A stretch of 64,000 nucleotides of DNA from Meandrina meandrites (lineage: Eukaryota; Cnidaria; Anthozoa; Scleractinia; Meandrinidae), in contig OY855903.1 of assembly GCA_963693305.1 (NCBI GenBank), positions 52,289,150 to 52,353,149 of the forward strand, in the 5' to 3' direction. The notes under the pieces are model-generated. The model worked only from the letters and a program-made list of their open reading frames with translations, was not told the DNA's origin and ran no database searches. Shown here one piece after another: positions 1 through 11,664 of the stretch. The position numbers and the translations under genes were made by a program. Each line of letters opens with the position of its first letter. Within the stretch, counting starts at the first letter, position 1.

Positions 1-1011
1 AACGCTAAAAAATCTGCGCAATGTCATTCATGTTATCACTAAAAGTTTTTAAGACAACCAAACAAACTGGCCAAGGTGAAATTCAATCAAGAATGTGCAA
101 AGTTTAAGCTTTAAGATCTTTTTGTTTTAAAATGCTGTACGCCATGTTGGCACTGAGACATGGTAAACGCTACAATGGCAATTTTGTAATTTCAGATGTG
201 AAATTTTAAATTAGCATTTTAAAAATTTTACGCCAAAATTAAAGAGAATCTTTCTCCCATGATATTATACATTTAATTTTGATATGTCAGATTGCTCAGT
301 CAAGGGAATCAGTCACACTCAGCACTAATGGAAAATTCAGCTTTTGCTTTTGAAAAAAATCTACATGTATTTAACAAGCAGACTTTTTGCAGTTAGGTTT
401 GCAGTCCCTGATCCTGAAATCATTGCAGAGATCAGGACGCTAGAATAATAATTTAAGGATCAGTTTTGTCTTTTCTGACAATGTGTGACTGCAAAAGCAG
501 GGCCTGCAGCAAGTCTGGGATAGGGAAGGGAAGTTTGGTGTCAAGTCTAGTATAGGGTTGCAAAATCAGCTGAACATGGTCTGGTATAGGGTAAGGGTTT
601 CAGAGTCTCAGCAGCACACTCCCACCCAAAAATATGCAGAGTGCCCCCCCCCCCCTGGGGGGGGGTTGTGTTCTTGTTTAAAGGTTAATATATTTTTCCA
701 GATTAATCTGATTTGCAAATAAATCACACACCGAAAAGAAATACACTTCTGTCCTGGGAAGGGAATTTGATCTCCAAACGGGACCATTATGTGGGGCATT
801 TGAACACTATTTTTTGCCTAGGGGATGGGAATTTGAACCAAAATTTCAAAAGTTCAAATACCAAGGGGTTGGCAATTTTATCAAGTATAGAAGCTAGTGG
901 GAAAAATGCTTTGATTGAAATTTGTCTAAGTAAGATGGAGAAACTGAGGTTTTATTCATAATTTCTTAAATGAAGCCCGTCCCCCCATTGTCCCCTTACA
1001 TGTATTTCAAA
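1..1011. other. Gene-free flank
   Basis: No supported gene. It contains a C/G run (about 647-667, ccccctgggggg) that is self-complementary. Confidence 0.6.
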
Positions 1012-3020
1012 ATTGAAGGCGTGAGGGCAAGACGCGCAGATTAAGTTTTTGGCTAAATTGAACATTGTCAAAACAACTCCAAATTTCGCGTGCGAGTTTG
1101 TTTACGTGTGTTAAACACTGTCCTGTATTTTTTCCCGCTGTTGTCTGCCTTGTTTCCAAAAAATTACGCATGCAAAAACTGGACTTTGACGAAAGAAACC
1201 TTTTGTTCCACGAAACAATGAAATCAGCGAAGTTGAACCGATTACTGTTTTAACTCTACAAACATTAACCCTAGGGGTTAGGGCAACGTTAGGGTTAGCA
1301 TAGGGTTATCCTAGCAAAAATAAAGAAATCGCTTCTTTTGAATTGCATAGCATGAGTCGGTATCTAAATAAAGTCAAGGATTAGTGTCTAGAGAGTGAAC
1401 GTTTTGCAATCTGTAAATTTCGCTAAGCGAAATGATTATTTTTTGTGAATAACACTGCCGTTAGCAAAGCAAATTCAGTCCGTTTCACTAAAAAAGATAC
1501 TTCCATTTTCGAACTACCATGAACGGCGAACTTTTTTCCGCGAATTTTCACGCATAAAGCATTCAAGTTTGCCTAGACAAACCGTCGCGTTTGGAGCGTA
1601 AACATGTCAAGTTTTGGCAACTCAGCCTGTGTGTTTCTGGTCATGAAACACAGGTTTCGAAAACTTTTCCGTCGACGTTTTATGTTTCTTCAATGAATGT
1701 CGACAGCAAATGGCGGCTTTATATTTCTGGTAAATGCTGAGACAGCGATCTTGATCTTTGGTTCACTTGCAAAACGCGACAGTTTGTCTAGACAAACTTG
1801 AATGTTTTGCTCGATCGTGAAAAAACGCGCTAAAAAGTTAGCCGTTCACGGTAGCTCGAAAATGGCAGTAAAAGTCTGGTTTCATAAAACGGTTTTTTCA
1901 GACAACACAAAAGAAGTTAGTTTTAAGCTGAATAGGCTGTTTCTCCTACAGGCATGTTATGAATACACTGAATCGAATTTAAGCTGGCTGGAAAACCGAT
2001 GGAAAAGAACAAGTCAGCTAAAACAAACAAAAAACTTACATGCGAGCCCGAGTTCAGTCTTGTCCTTTCATTCCTCTCGACAGACAGCGATGAAGCAATC
2101 AATGGAATTCCATGATGTGCACTCACAAAATCTAAACGGTTGATTTTCATTCCGCTTGACTTGCAGTAAGCTCCTATTCTGTTCTTTTTGCACACGTGAA
2201 ATGAATGAAGACTTTGCCGCCCCGCCTTTCGCTGGACTGTCAAGTCACGCTCAAAAATAACGCAATAATCATGATCAATGCATTAAAGATTATTATGGGA
2301 TATCCCTGAGTTTCTTCGACATGGACAGTCCTACACTCAAAATTCAACAGAAAATTATACAGTCTAAAAGCCAGTCTTCATTTCCAAACATTCAACACGC
2401 CAAATCATGGCAAATGAGCCCAAACAAACGAAGGTGAACTTGGTTTGGAAGAGAAGTGCGTTTAAACTCTTTCCGTCTGGAATCAGAGTCCCGATCATGG
2501 AACAAACGAACCTCACTTCTTTGAGGCTCGCTAGCGATCTTGCGGGTATTCAGACTTTATGATGTCCTTCTACCACCAGACAGGCGCAAATATATGTCAA
2601 ATAAGCGAGAATCAGTGGAGAGAAGTGCACTTCATGCGCGAAGGTGAGCATTCAACTTGTCCGATTAAAATCTGAAGAGGCTTTGCGCGCGAAAAGCTTA
2701 CGTCACAATATTTGCTGTACCGACCATTTCCAGATCTCCCAACTGAATTACAAAAACAGGAAGAGAAACAAAAACCTTTTGTTACTCCGAACAATGAAAC
2801 CAGCATAAACATTTAGATTCGTTCTGGAACAATGATTCGCTAATAGTAATTTTCTCTTCTTGTTTTCTCCAAGAACAAGCTCAAACTAGCGAAAATAAAT
2901 GCAGGACAGTGTTTAACACATGTAAACAAAGCCACATGCGAGTTTTGGAGTTGTTTTTGACAATTTTCAATTTTGCCAAAAACTCAATCTGCGTTTCTTG
3001 CTTTGACCCCTTCAACTGTT
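1012..3020. repeat. 2-kb foldback with about 120-bp inverted arms
   Basis: 1012-1135 and about 2880-3020 are inverted copies at roughly 80 percent identity by eye (shared cores ttgtcaaaacaactcc and tgttaaacactgtcctg). No coding sequence is recognised inside. A second inverted pair lies within it at 1565-1592 and 1771-1799. It is probably an old non-autonomous DNA element; target duplications were not found. Confidence 0.55.
1565..1799. repeat. Inverted repeat pair (tgcctagacaaaccgtcgcg)
   Basis: aagtttgcctagacaaac at 1565 is mirrored by gtttgtctagacaaactt ending at 1799, with matching gcgacg/cgtcgc cores inward. Arms are about 28 bp with a loop of about 180 bp. Likely a small MITE inside the larger foldback. 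Confidence 0.5.
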
Positions 3021-3390
3021 TTTCTGCTAAGAAGTTAGAAGCAAAGAAAGAAGCGGTGTGTGACACTACAGACTGCTTGCGGTTAGTTTTCACTGCCGTT
3101 TGCTTGTGGTTAGCCTTCACTGCCATTTGCTTACGGTTAGCCTTCACTGCAGTCTGCTTGCAGTAAGCTGTTGTTTGGCTGTTTGGGGCAACACTATTTT
3201 GCTCTGTAAACTGCTTAAAAAGCAATCGTGGTCTGCAGTCTGCAAATGTCAGACACTAAAAAATGAAGCAAGGTGTTTTGCAACTTGTGTCCCAAATTGC
3301 ACCGCTTCTATCTTCCATTTGTAAATATGAGCGTGAAATATAAGATTATTACAGTTTGATGCTCTTTTGTTGAGTCCTCCTATATAGGAG

Positions 3391-4378
3391 CACAGGTAGA
3401 CCAAGCATGATATTTGCATATATCAAAATGGCGGTCTTTATATAAGAATTTGTATGGGTTTTTAAACGGGGAACTTTGCTAAATAAATTGCTAAATAAAG
3501 TCGATGAAACATAACACGGGGTTGTTTGCTAACGTTACAGCGTGTTTGCAAGCAATTGCGAGCTATTTTGCGTCTATTTAGAATTAGCTACTATTACCTT
3601 GCATAATAATATGACAAGGTAGGACACTTCAGTCGCTTCTAGCGTTCAACATGCGTTGAAATAGCTCGAATTTCACCCACAAAAATAGTTCTGGCTGTCA
3701 TTCGGATCCGCATGTGAATGAAACAATGTTTTTCTGAAAACGTCTTGCTCATACCTCGCATATCCCGGCAACTAGTTGCTTCTGAAAATCAAAAATCTGT
3801 TCAAAATAGCCGCCATATAGGCCGTGTGGCTCACGACAGTAACAAAATAGCCCGATATAGACTGGACACTAGTCAAATTAAACCCCAGCGGAGAGGGTCA
3901 TGCTATTTTTGCTCGTGCTTCAATTTATTTCCACTATCACACGGTGAGGACAAAATTGACGCCTCGTCAAATCGTCCACGTGTGACAACAGGCACACGAG
4001 ACGTGGAATCGCGTGTCTGAAGATAATGCTTTCAAAACAAAAAATGCTCTCTGCCAGAATTAAGAAGAAGCCAAATGCTACAAGCCAGGAAATAAGTGAG
4101 GGACTCGTGTAACTATTTCCTGCTATGATTCAATCCGAGCGTGAAAAAAGTCGTACTTCTTATACGAAAAAAGGGTTATCGAAGCGTATCAAAGCACTAG
4201 GGTGCTTACTAATTTGTTTGTGACGATAAATTTTTCCACTGTCAGGACGGGAAATGAAACTGGACTTTTTCGGCGAACAATAACACAACTTGGGGGAATT
4301 AACTCTTGAGCACTCGCTTGTGCGGGGACAATTTCCTGTACACAAATGTATGCAAATATCATGCTTGGTCTACCTGTG
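3391..4378. mobile_element. Non-autonomous DNA transposon, 988 bp, perfect 30-bp TIRs
   Basis: Positions 3391-3420 and 4349-4378 are perfect inverted repeats (outer end CACAGGTAGACCAAG). Both sides are flanked by ATAGGAG (3384-3390 and 4379-4385), a 7-bp target duplication. No transposase is recognisable inside; the longest frame (3718-4020, plus) matches nothing I know. Identical TIRs suggest fairly recent movement. The 7-bp duplication would suit P-like elements, but the superfamily is unresolved. Confidence 0.8.
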
Positions 4379-4385
4379 ATAGGAG

Positions 4386-5476
4386 CTCTTGGTGCTGAAA
4401 CAGACGCTGTTTGTGCTCAGCACTATGCGAGGTATGCAAATATTTGATCTAATGACTACAGCTTGTACAGCTTGCTTATTTATATTCTTCGATTCAGACT
4501 GAGGGCATTAACACAAAAATAAGTACACAGAGTTCAACTGCTAACAAGAAACCCCATCAAACTTTAACCACATTGCAAAAGGGAAATTATGCAAGTGCAG
4601 CACATTTTTATGCAGATCATAGTTAATATGTGCAGATCGACAATTCGAAAGTAAAAGTTCTCGTTGCCTGCTCTTCTGGAATGTATTGTTATTAAACTGA
4701 AAATGCGACTTCAGCTGTAATCTACGATGCGACTAAAGTCATTGTTACTACAGAGATAAAGAAGGGAAATGTCTCAAAACTGAACAAAGAAAAACCACGA
4801 TCGACTCGATTCTCAAAACACAAGCTTACCTTGTCCTGACTAGTTCGGATCCATGTCGTCACTGGCTTGGCGGAAGCAAAAACTTCTGAAGTTTTCACTA
4901 AACACGCGTGAAAACACCAAGCTACATCTTTGATAATAAACTCATCAATCCTTTGAACTTTTTAGTCGGTTTGTTTATCACCCAAAAGAACACTTAACGA
5001 ACAAGGAGCTGCAGATCACAGCTGAAACAAAAGCTTGTATGGTGCAGGAATGCCCGGGAATGTATCCTGGAATCCGGATCACATGATGTAAAGCCTCGTC
5101 CCAGCGTTTCCCTGTTGTCGGACAAGCAGACGTTGCGTGACTTACCAAACTCATTTGAATTTATAGTCACGCGAGTCACGCTAAAGTCTCTTTTCAGTTT
5201 TTTTTTTAACAATTGAGAGACTAAAGGAAGGAATTTAGACTAGTTTCATTGCTTTTTGAAAGTAATTGACAACGTTAACAAAAAACAATCAGCAAGCCTT
5301 TTGCGTGAGAAGCAAAGGAAATAGGAGGTACACCAAGAGAAAATAGTCCTGATGGAACACAAGACTCCAAAACAGACTATACCTTATAATCCGTATGCTT
5401 GACAATGAATAAATATAGCAAGGAGACTTGAAATGCCAATCGATCATTTATGGGAGTTATAAAAGGGAAAAAGAGG
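4386..5476. other. Gene-free stretch between two mobile elements
   Basis: I see no coding homology, RNA gene or clear repeat here, only short chance frames. Confidence 0.55.
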
Positions 5477-5492
5477 TATGAAACAAGAAATG
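5477..5492. repeat. Left target-site duplication of the LINE
   Basis: tatgaaacaagaaatg, identical over 16 bp to 7813-7828. Confidence 0.85.
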
Positions 5493-7056
5493 TTACCTGT
5501 TACCTGTCTTCTTTGTGCCTCGTGGCACATAAGGCCTCCACAGAATGCCTCCAATTTTCTCTGTTGGCTGCAGCAGCCCTTGCCTCATCCCATGTACGCC
5601 ATCCCGCACTGTTCCTCTCTTTCTCGACTGTTCTACGCCAGGTGGTCTTAGGCCTTCCTCTCCTTTTTCCTTCAGGTGTCCATGATAGGGCTATGTTGGT
5701 ATGGCTGTTTCTGTTTCGTCGCAGGATATGCCCTATCATCTTCCATCTTCTCTTCTCAACTTCTTCACTAAGCAACCTCGTCTCTGCCTTCTCAAGGAGC
5801 TCCCTAGTGGTAACGTGATCTTGCCAGTTTATTTTGAGAATCCTCCTGAGGCATTTGTTGTGAAACACATCTATTCGTTGGTCATCTCCCATGTTCATCT
5901 TCCATGTCTCACATCCATACAGTAGCACCGGCACAACTAAGGTTTTAAACAGTCTAAGCTTGGTCCTCTTCGTGATGCTCTTTGATCGAGTTCCATATTC
6001 TTTTGAGTCTGGCAAATGTGCCTCTTGCCTTGGATAGCCTGTTTTTCAGATCTTTCATTCCTCCTCCCTCTTTACAAATGATAGCTCCCAGATAATTAAA
6101 CTCCTCAACTTCATCGATATCTTGCCCATCTATTGCAACCTTCTCCTGACTCTTCCCGTTAATCCTCATCACTTTTGTCTTTCCTTTGTTGATTTTCAGC
6201 CCGACCCGTGTTGCTTCCTCATTCATTTTAGTAGTCTTGTTCTGTATATGCTGTTTAGTAGAAGACAAAAGCGCCACATCATCTGCAAAATCTAGATCAT
6301 CAAGCTTAGATGTAAAGTTCCACCTGATTCCGTTTTCTCCTTTTCCTACAGTCTTTCTCATAATCCAATCCATAGCTATTAAGAAGAGAAATCCAGACAT
6401 ATTGCATCCTTGTTTGACGCCTGTTTTGATGTTGAACCACTCACATGCTTCTGCCTGATCTTCTACAGCGCAATTAAAGTCCTCATAGAACACTTTTACC
6501 ATCCTTACTATCTTGTCTGGGATTCCGTACTTCTGCATAATTAACCATAGACTTTCACGGTGGATGGAATCAAATGCTTTTTCAAAGTCTATGAAGTTAA
6601 TATATAAACTTGCCTGCCACTCATTTGCTTGTTCAACAATGTTCCTTAATATGAAAATTTGTTCTGTTGTTCCCCTGCCTTTTCTATACCCTGCCTGCTC
6701 ATCCCTCAGTCTGATATCAACTCCATTCCGTATTCGATCAATCACAATCCGTCCAAGTATTTTGCCGACTACTGAAAGTAGAGTAATTCCCCTCCAGTTC
6801 TTACATTCTTTGAGGTTTCCCTTCTTTGGCAATTTGATGATCAACCCTCTTTTCCATTTGTCCGGGATCTTTTCATGTTTCCATACTTTCTCCAGTAGCT
6901 GATGTACTTTCGCTGCCGAGAGTTCCTTGTGCGCCTTTAACAATTCAGCCGTGATGGAGTCGACGCCTGGAGATTTCCCATTCTTTAAACGCTCAATTGC
7001 TGCTTTTATCTCGCCGATTGTTGGCTCAGTGATCACGATTTCTTCAATCAATCTTG
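5493..7056 (-). pseudogene. Reverse transcriptase part of the RTE-like LINE, frameshifted
   Basis: The frame from 7051 encodes RT motifs in order: LKNGKSPGVDSITAELLKA, WRGITLLSVVGKILGRI, EQAGYRKGRGTTEQIF, FIDFEKAFDSI, GVKQGCNMSGFLF and DDLDFADDVALLS. A frameshift at about 5975-5995 separates it from the C-terminal part (KLRLFKTLVVPVLLYGCETW, then GHILRRNR and GRPKTTWRR), which ends at about 5500. The 5' end is cut at the inversion junction, so about the first third of the ORF is missing. Confidence 0.88.
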
Positions 7057-7303
7057 GGTTGCCACCTTGCCGTGGTGGTGAAGCTTGTGTGTCTCAATGA
7101 CCCAGAGAGCTGTGCCGGCGGGGACTTTGGTCCCTGGCAGGTCTAACCATGCCGGATTGGTCGAAGGGTAGAGGCCAGACGAAGAACAGCCCCTGGTCCT
7201 CCAGGTTGGGGGTTGGGCTGCGGGCTGATAACCCGCTCCTGTAAAAAAAAAACATTATTACCGAAACCAGAAGCAGAATAATTTCAAATGATCTGGGGAC
7301 GTA
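7053..7303 (+). mobile_element. 5' leader of the RTE-like LINE
   Basis: It begins gttgccaccttgccgtgg, a leader sequence I recognise from RTE-like elements of several animals, and runs into the endonuclease frame at 7304. It sits directly against the 5'-truncated RT part in the opposite orientation, marking the inversion junction. Confidence 0.7.
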
Positions 7304-7812
7304 GTGGTCACTCCTCACACCATGAGAAGTTCGATGATGCATGGGGGTGAAAGCCACACGGAAGCCCTTGGGCAGATGAGACCACTAGTCCACCCAAAGA
7401 ACGTCATGAAGATAGGGAATTGGAACGTGAGAACACTATACCAGAGCGGTAGCATAGCACAGGCATCAAGAGAGATGAAGAAGAGGGGTATTGACATCAT
7501 GGGAATTAGTGAGACACATTGGACAGGACAAGGAAAAGTAGTACTGCAGAGGGGAGACACTATCATACACTCTGGCAGAGAAGATGACAACCACAGAGGC
7601 GGAGTAGGAATACTGATGACCAGATTTGCAGCAAGATCACTCATGGATTGGACGCCAATAAGCGAAAGGATAATTACAGCAAGGTTCTATTCCAAGCATG
7701 TTAAGATGACGATTGTACATGTATATGCACCAACAGAGGACGCAGAAGAGACTGTAAAGGATGAATTCTACGAGAGGCTACAGGATGTGTTGAATAACAA
7801 AAAAGAACATGA
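7304..7812 (+). pseudogene. AP-endonuclease N-terminal part of the LINE ORF, inverted and truncated
   Basis: It encodes MKIGNWNVRTLYQSGSIAQA, DIMGISETHWTGQGK, GGVGILM and VHVYAPTEDAEE, the start of an AP-type endonuclease of an RTE-like ORF. It is truncated after LQDVLNN by the right target duplication, so catalytic residues further downstream are absent. The 5' leader (about 7053-7303) precedes it in the same orientation. Confidence 0.85.
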
Positions 7813-7828
7813 TATGAAACAAGAAATG
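7813..7828. repeat. Right target-site duplication of the LINE
   Basis: tatgaaacaagaaatg, identical to 5477-5492. The element's own sequence probably ends in the same tatg (the family encodes His-Asp-Met here), giving 4-bp microhomology at the junction. Confidence 0.85.
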
Positions 7829-7854
7829 GCTGAGTTATTTTGTTGCTCGTGTCA

Positions 7855-7925
7855 AAAGCGCATGGCTGAGTAGTTTATTTTAGGGCGCTGGATTTGAAAT
7901 CGGAAGGTCCTTGGTTCGTATTGCC
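7855..7925 (+). repeat. tRNA-derived SINE-like fragment
   Basis: It has an A box like TGGCTGAGTAGT and, 48 nt later, a B box like GGTTCGTATTGC, with a gctggatttgaaatc anticodon-arm region resembling tRNA-Ser. It is too degenerate to be a functional tRNA and lies just outside the LINE target duplication. Confidence 0.5.
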
Positions 7926-7929
7926 CCGA

Positions 7930-9303
7930 ATGAGCATTCTATCACCAAGTTCTGTAAAAAATGGACTATATAAAGTCTTTTTCGCAAAAGAAGATTTTGC
8001 CGTTTATTCACGGTAGATGCCACGGCATCCCCTGAAGAAAAATGTGTCCTCGCCTCGCAGCTTTGTATCAAATGGCAACCCGAAATTATTGCCAAAATAT
8101 GGCATCCAATGCTAGTCCATAGAAGGTCAGTCACAGTAACCCCAAGCATTAATTAAAATCAATACAAATATTAACAGACGATTTAATAAGAATAAAACGT
8201 TCTACAAACCACAATATACAGTCACAAATATTATCAATGCCATAAAATACCCCAGCATTAGACTGGTAGAAATATCATGTTGCAGCCACTGTCCTATCTA
8301 AAATACCGTTACTTTGCTCTACAACTAAAATATGCGCTACGAGCTTAAATTAGGAAAAAAATTCAAATCTCTTTGTTATACTGAGTTCTGTACAAAGAAC
8401 TTGATTTGTTTTACACCGGTGCAAAATTTCACGTGCCACACAATATGACACACTGACAAATATATCAAAACTACACTTTGCAAAAAGCGAGCTACTGGTC
8501 AGGCGAGGTCAACTCGCCTGGTGCAAAAATACTTCACTTGAACAAGAACACAACGCACAACGAAAGCAAATACCCATCAAACTTCGAGCACTTTTCAAGT
8601 GCAGATTTCTATTTTCATTGTGTCAAATCAACTTCGTTGTTTTCAATTATTTGCTTTCGTTGTTGGAGTTTGTGTTTTGGTTTGTTGTTGGGGGAATGAT
8701 TAATTTTCCCTTTGTTCAAAACCACTCCTTTACGATGGAGCAGTTTCGTTGTGTAGGCAGTTTCGTGATGTAGTGTCAATTTCTCGACTCTGGCATTCAT
8801 AGAACATCACCGAAACCAAGTAAAGAGAATTAATATGTAAATCCCGAAGTCACAGAAACCAGGAATAAGTTTAAATGTAGGGTATCATTTCGAAAGGAAA
8901 TAAGTTTCTGTTGTCTCGCAGTGCAATAATAAGTTCAACCGTGCGATAAATCCAATCTTAACAGGCACTGAGGAAATAAACCTGGGTTATACTATTATAA
9001 TTTAGTACTACTTGCCTGTTGTTTAAAGTTCATCAATGAGATCGCGTCTGAAGTGACTAGTGAAAAGCGAATTCCTGCCTAACGTTATCAAAATTCCCTA
9101 TTTTGCAAGAAAGTAGGGAAAAAAAACTTTTCCCAAATTACCGGCCTGTACATGAATGTAAGGGTTGGCCCAGCAGTATTATTACAACCAATTTGTTAAA
9201 AGGTTTTGAACAATGCGAATTTTCGAGCTCACAATTGCTGTTCATACTTATGTACTTAGCAATACAACTTGTTTTTAGTCACACCATACCCTCCCCCACA
9301 GTC
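7930..9303. other. 3' flank of the fusion gene
   Basis: This is downstream of the stop at 9304 and presumably contains the 3' UTR. No clear AATAAA is visible on the minus strand within the first kilobase. No other coding sequence is recognised. Confidence 0.5.
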
Positions 9304-9825
9304 TTACACCCATAGATCGTCGTCCTTTCCACCCCCACCCCCACTGTCCTTTAACCGGAGCGTCCTGTCATTGGGATTGTCATTCTCGTCTCGCACTGAA
9401 TTCGCGGCTGACGGTCTTGAAGAGGTCGACATGACTTCCATGGGAAGGTCATCTCGTGACCGACTCCCCCTGGAATAGTTATCATCCGATGCGTATGGAG
9501 GGGGGATCTGATTCAAGCTCTCCCCCCAGCTACGTTGTCTGTCTGATTCCGAAGAGATGTCAGTCCCCCCTGACGGCTCGCCATTGACGTTTCCCCAGTT
9601 ATCCCTTGGCCGACGACTGCCGCTTCGCCACTGATCGTCATCATTCTCCAATCGGCTGCTGTTCGGATCTCTTCGGTTCCGTTCGTCGGGTGTTCGAGGG
9701 AGGGAGGTGGCTTCGTAGTCCATCGGCGCGCGAGCTTGTTCGGAATTTCTGTTAGGATCGGGCTGCCAGCCTTCGTTCTTTATTTGTTGTTGCAGTGGAC
9801 CATTGTTCCACAGATTGTTCAAAAC
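9304..9825 (-). CDS. Terminal exon: last Arm helix and C-terminal tail with DLWV PDZ ligand
   Basis: A 522-nt exon with acceptor TCTGTTGCAG, opening VLNNLWNNGPLQQQIKNEGW (p120: VLQTIWGYKELRKPLEKEGW) and ending at TAA 9306-9304. The rest is a disordered tail of about 150 residues rich in Ser, Arg, Asp and Asn, with a PPPY motif, a Gly5 run and C-terminal KDDDLWV. ARVCF, CTNND2 and PKP4 end in DSWV, which binds PDZ proteins such as Erbin and Scribble family members, so this looks like a conserved PDZ ligand. The upstream open frame to 9927 is intron. Confidence 0.93.
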   Translation of the reverse strand, partial: VLNNLWNNGPLQQQIKNEGWQPDPNRNSEQARAPMDYEATSLPRTPDERNRRDPNSSRLENDDDQWRSGSRRPRDNWGNVNGEPSGGTDISSESDRQRSWGESLNQIPPPYASDDNYSRGSRSRDDLPMEVMSTSSRPSAANSVRDENDNPNDRTLRLKDSGGGGGKDDDLWV

Positions 9826-11599
9826 CTGCAACAGAAAGTAGCGCGTTCTTACACCATGTTCCATAACGAACACCCAAAAAGTGTCAAATAACCAGCTTTC
9901 AATCTGGTCGAGTATCGCAATGGCCACTTAGCCATGATATATTAAAGTTCATTTTTTGTTTGAAACCTTTATTGTTCACGAAACTGCGTACGATTTAAAG
10001 ACGTTAAACGTCACGAAATAACTGAATTTATTTCTAACTGCCCATCAGATCCTTTATACTTAGATCAGATTCTAATTGGTCTTTATTTGCAAGGTTCTTT
10101 GACCTTGTGTGACACTGTAACGTTCAATGGTCGGTGGCCAAGAGTAGAGGAAATTGTGCTGTAAACTAGGAGTTTCAATGTGAAAGTGGGTGCTGGCGTG
10201 AGAGCTGAAAGGAAATACTGATAACACGATTTGAAATAGGTGGGAAATTAGGGGTTGGTGTGCCTTTTTAAAAGAGAATGACGATTTTTGCGGCATACTT
10301 TCAACGGACGCGCGCGCTGGTTAAATTTCTCCACCAAATGAGGAATTCAGTTGCGCGATCAAAGCCATTTCAAGGTAATAAAAAGTATGAAAATTGTGCA
10401 CGATTTTACAATTTGATGCGAGTAACAAAAGGAAATGTTGCTCTACAATGAAACAGTATATATATCTTATTAGACGTTTTGTTGTGTAGTATCGCCGAGT
10501 ACTTTTACGAATTGTGCCGTATTTTGACGAGCCCGTAGGGCGAGTCAAAATACAAACGACGAGTAAAAATTCATTTTTTCGTAACTTCAATCCAATTCGT
10601 CGCTTGCGCGTTGCACGAAACCTGTCTAACCAGTTCTCTGGAGTACAAATATCGTGTGATATTTGTACTCGTTTTGGGCGTTATTTGTACTCTACGAAGC
10701 AGTGTTGGATAATAATAAAATGTTATCATATCTTCAGTTAAGCGCTCGTTTAAAAGTTATTTCCATATTTCGAAGTTACTGCAGGTCGCGTAATTTACGC
10801 GTGATAATTTCGTCATTTGGTTTTCATTTTCGTCGTTATTTGGCGCGATCTTTTAAAACAACTACCAGAAGTCTTTGCGCATTTGACGTAATAATGCAAA
10901 CGGCCTTACCCCGAATATACAAAACGCAATCGACTGCGCATGTCCACGATCTTACATCCGACAAATTTTGGCTCTTTCCCGGATTGTAAAGAATATGTCT
11001 GCTGCCTCGCTTGGCCTCGCCACCAATAGACCTTTTTCGCTTGGGCGGTTTGTTTTCCCATTACAGACCACGTGATATTCTCTAGAGAATTTTTCTTTTA
11101 TCCACATAAAATTTATTCATTCATATACACGCGACCATTTGGAAATTTGAAAGCAAGAATTCTCAAGAGTATCATCACATGGTCTGTAATGGGGCAACAA
11201 AACGCCCAAGCGAAAAAGGTCTATTATATTACACAAACTCAGTTCGAAATATATGAGAAAACATCAGGTAGAATTCCGCTTAGTATGCTTCGAACCACTT
11301 TTTAACGCATAAGAGATCCTGACCCTACCGAGGGCAGGTTTAAAGATGACACAATCCCATAGTGCCCCTGTACAAGCACATGGTCCCATGATCCTCTAGC
11401 ATCTTTTTAACGCTGTGTGAGGAAGGTATTAACTAGGTTTGAGGGTTGGGTCTCATATATTTCTCACTTCGCTTCTTTATATAATTTCAATTATACTGGG
11501 AGGCCTCTGGCCCTGCTATAATTGGGATTATGACGCCATGTTCAGAGAGCACATGAAAAACCCATATAAAGTCGACTGTTTTATTCTTTCAAAAGAGTA

Positions 11600-11664
<65 letters not shown>

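Larger units (their letters stand above)
5493..7812 (-). mobile_element. RTE-like non-LTR retrotransposon with twin-priming 5' inversion
   Basis: The element is flanked by an exact 16-bp duplication. Its 3' part (reverse transcriptase and C-terminal region) lies on the minus strand from about 7056 to 5493 and ends in AGGTAAC-like repeats. Its 5' part (leader and endonuclease start) lies on the plus strand from about 7053 to 7812. This is what twin priming produces: inverted 5' segment, then sense 3' segment, with the middle of the ORF deleted. It is dead as an autonomous element. Confidence 0.85.

Noticed and set aside
3718..4020. 100-codon plus frame inside the 988-bp transposon
   Set aside because: No transposase motif is visible and composition looks non-coding.
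9828..9927. N-terminal extension of the open frame before the last exon
   Set aside because: It precedes a strong acceptor (TCTGTTGCAG) and catenin homology begins exactly after it.
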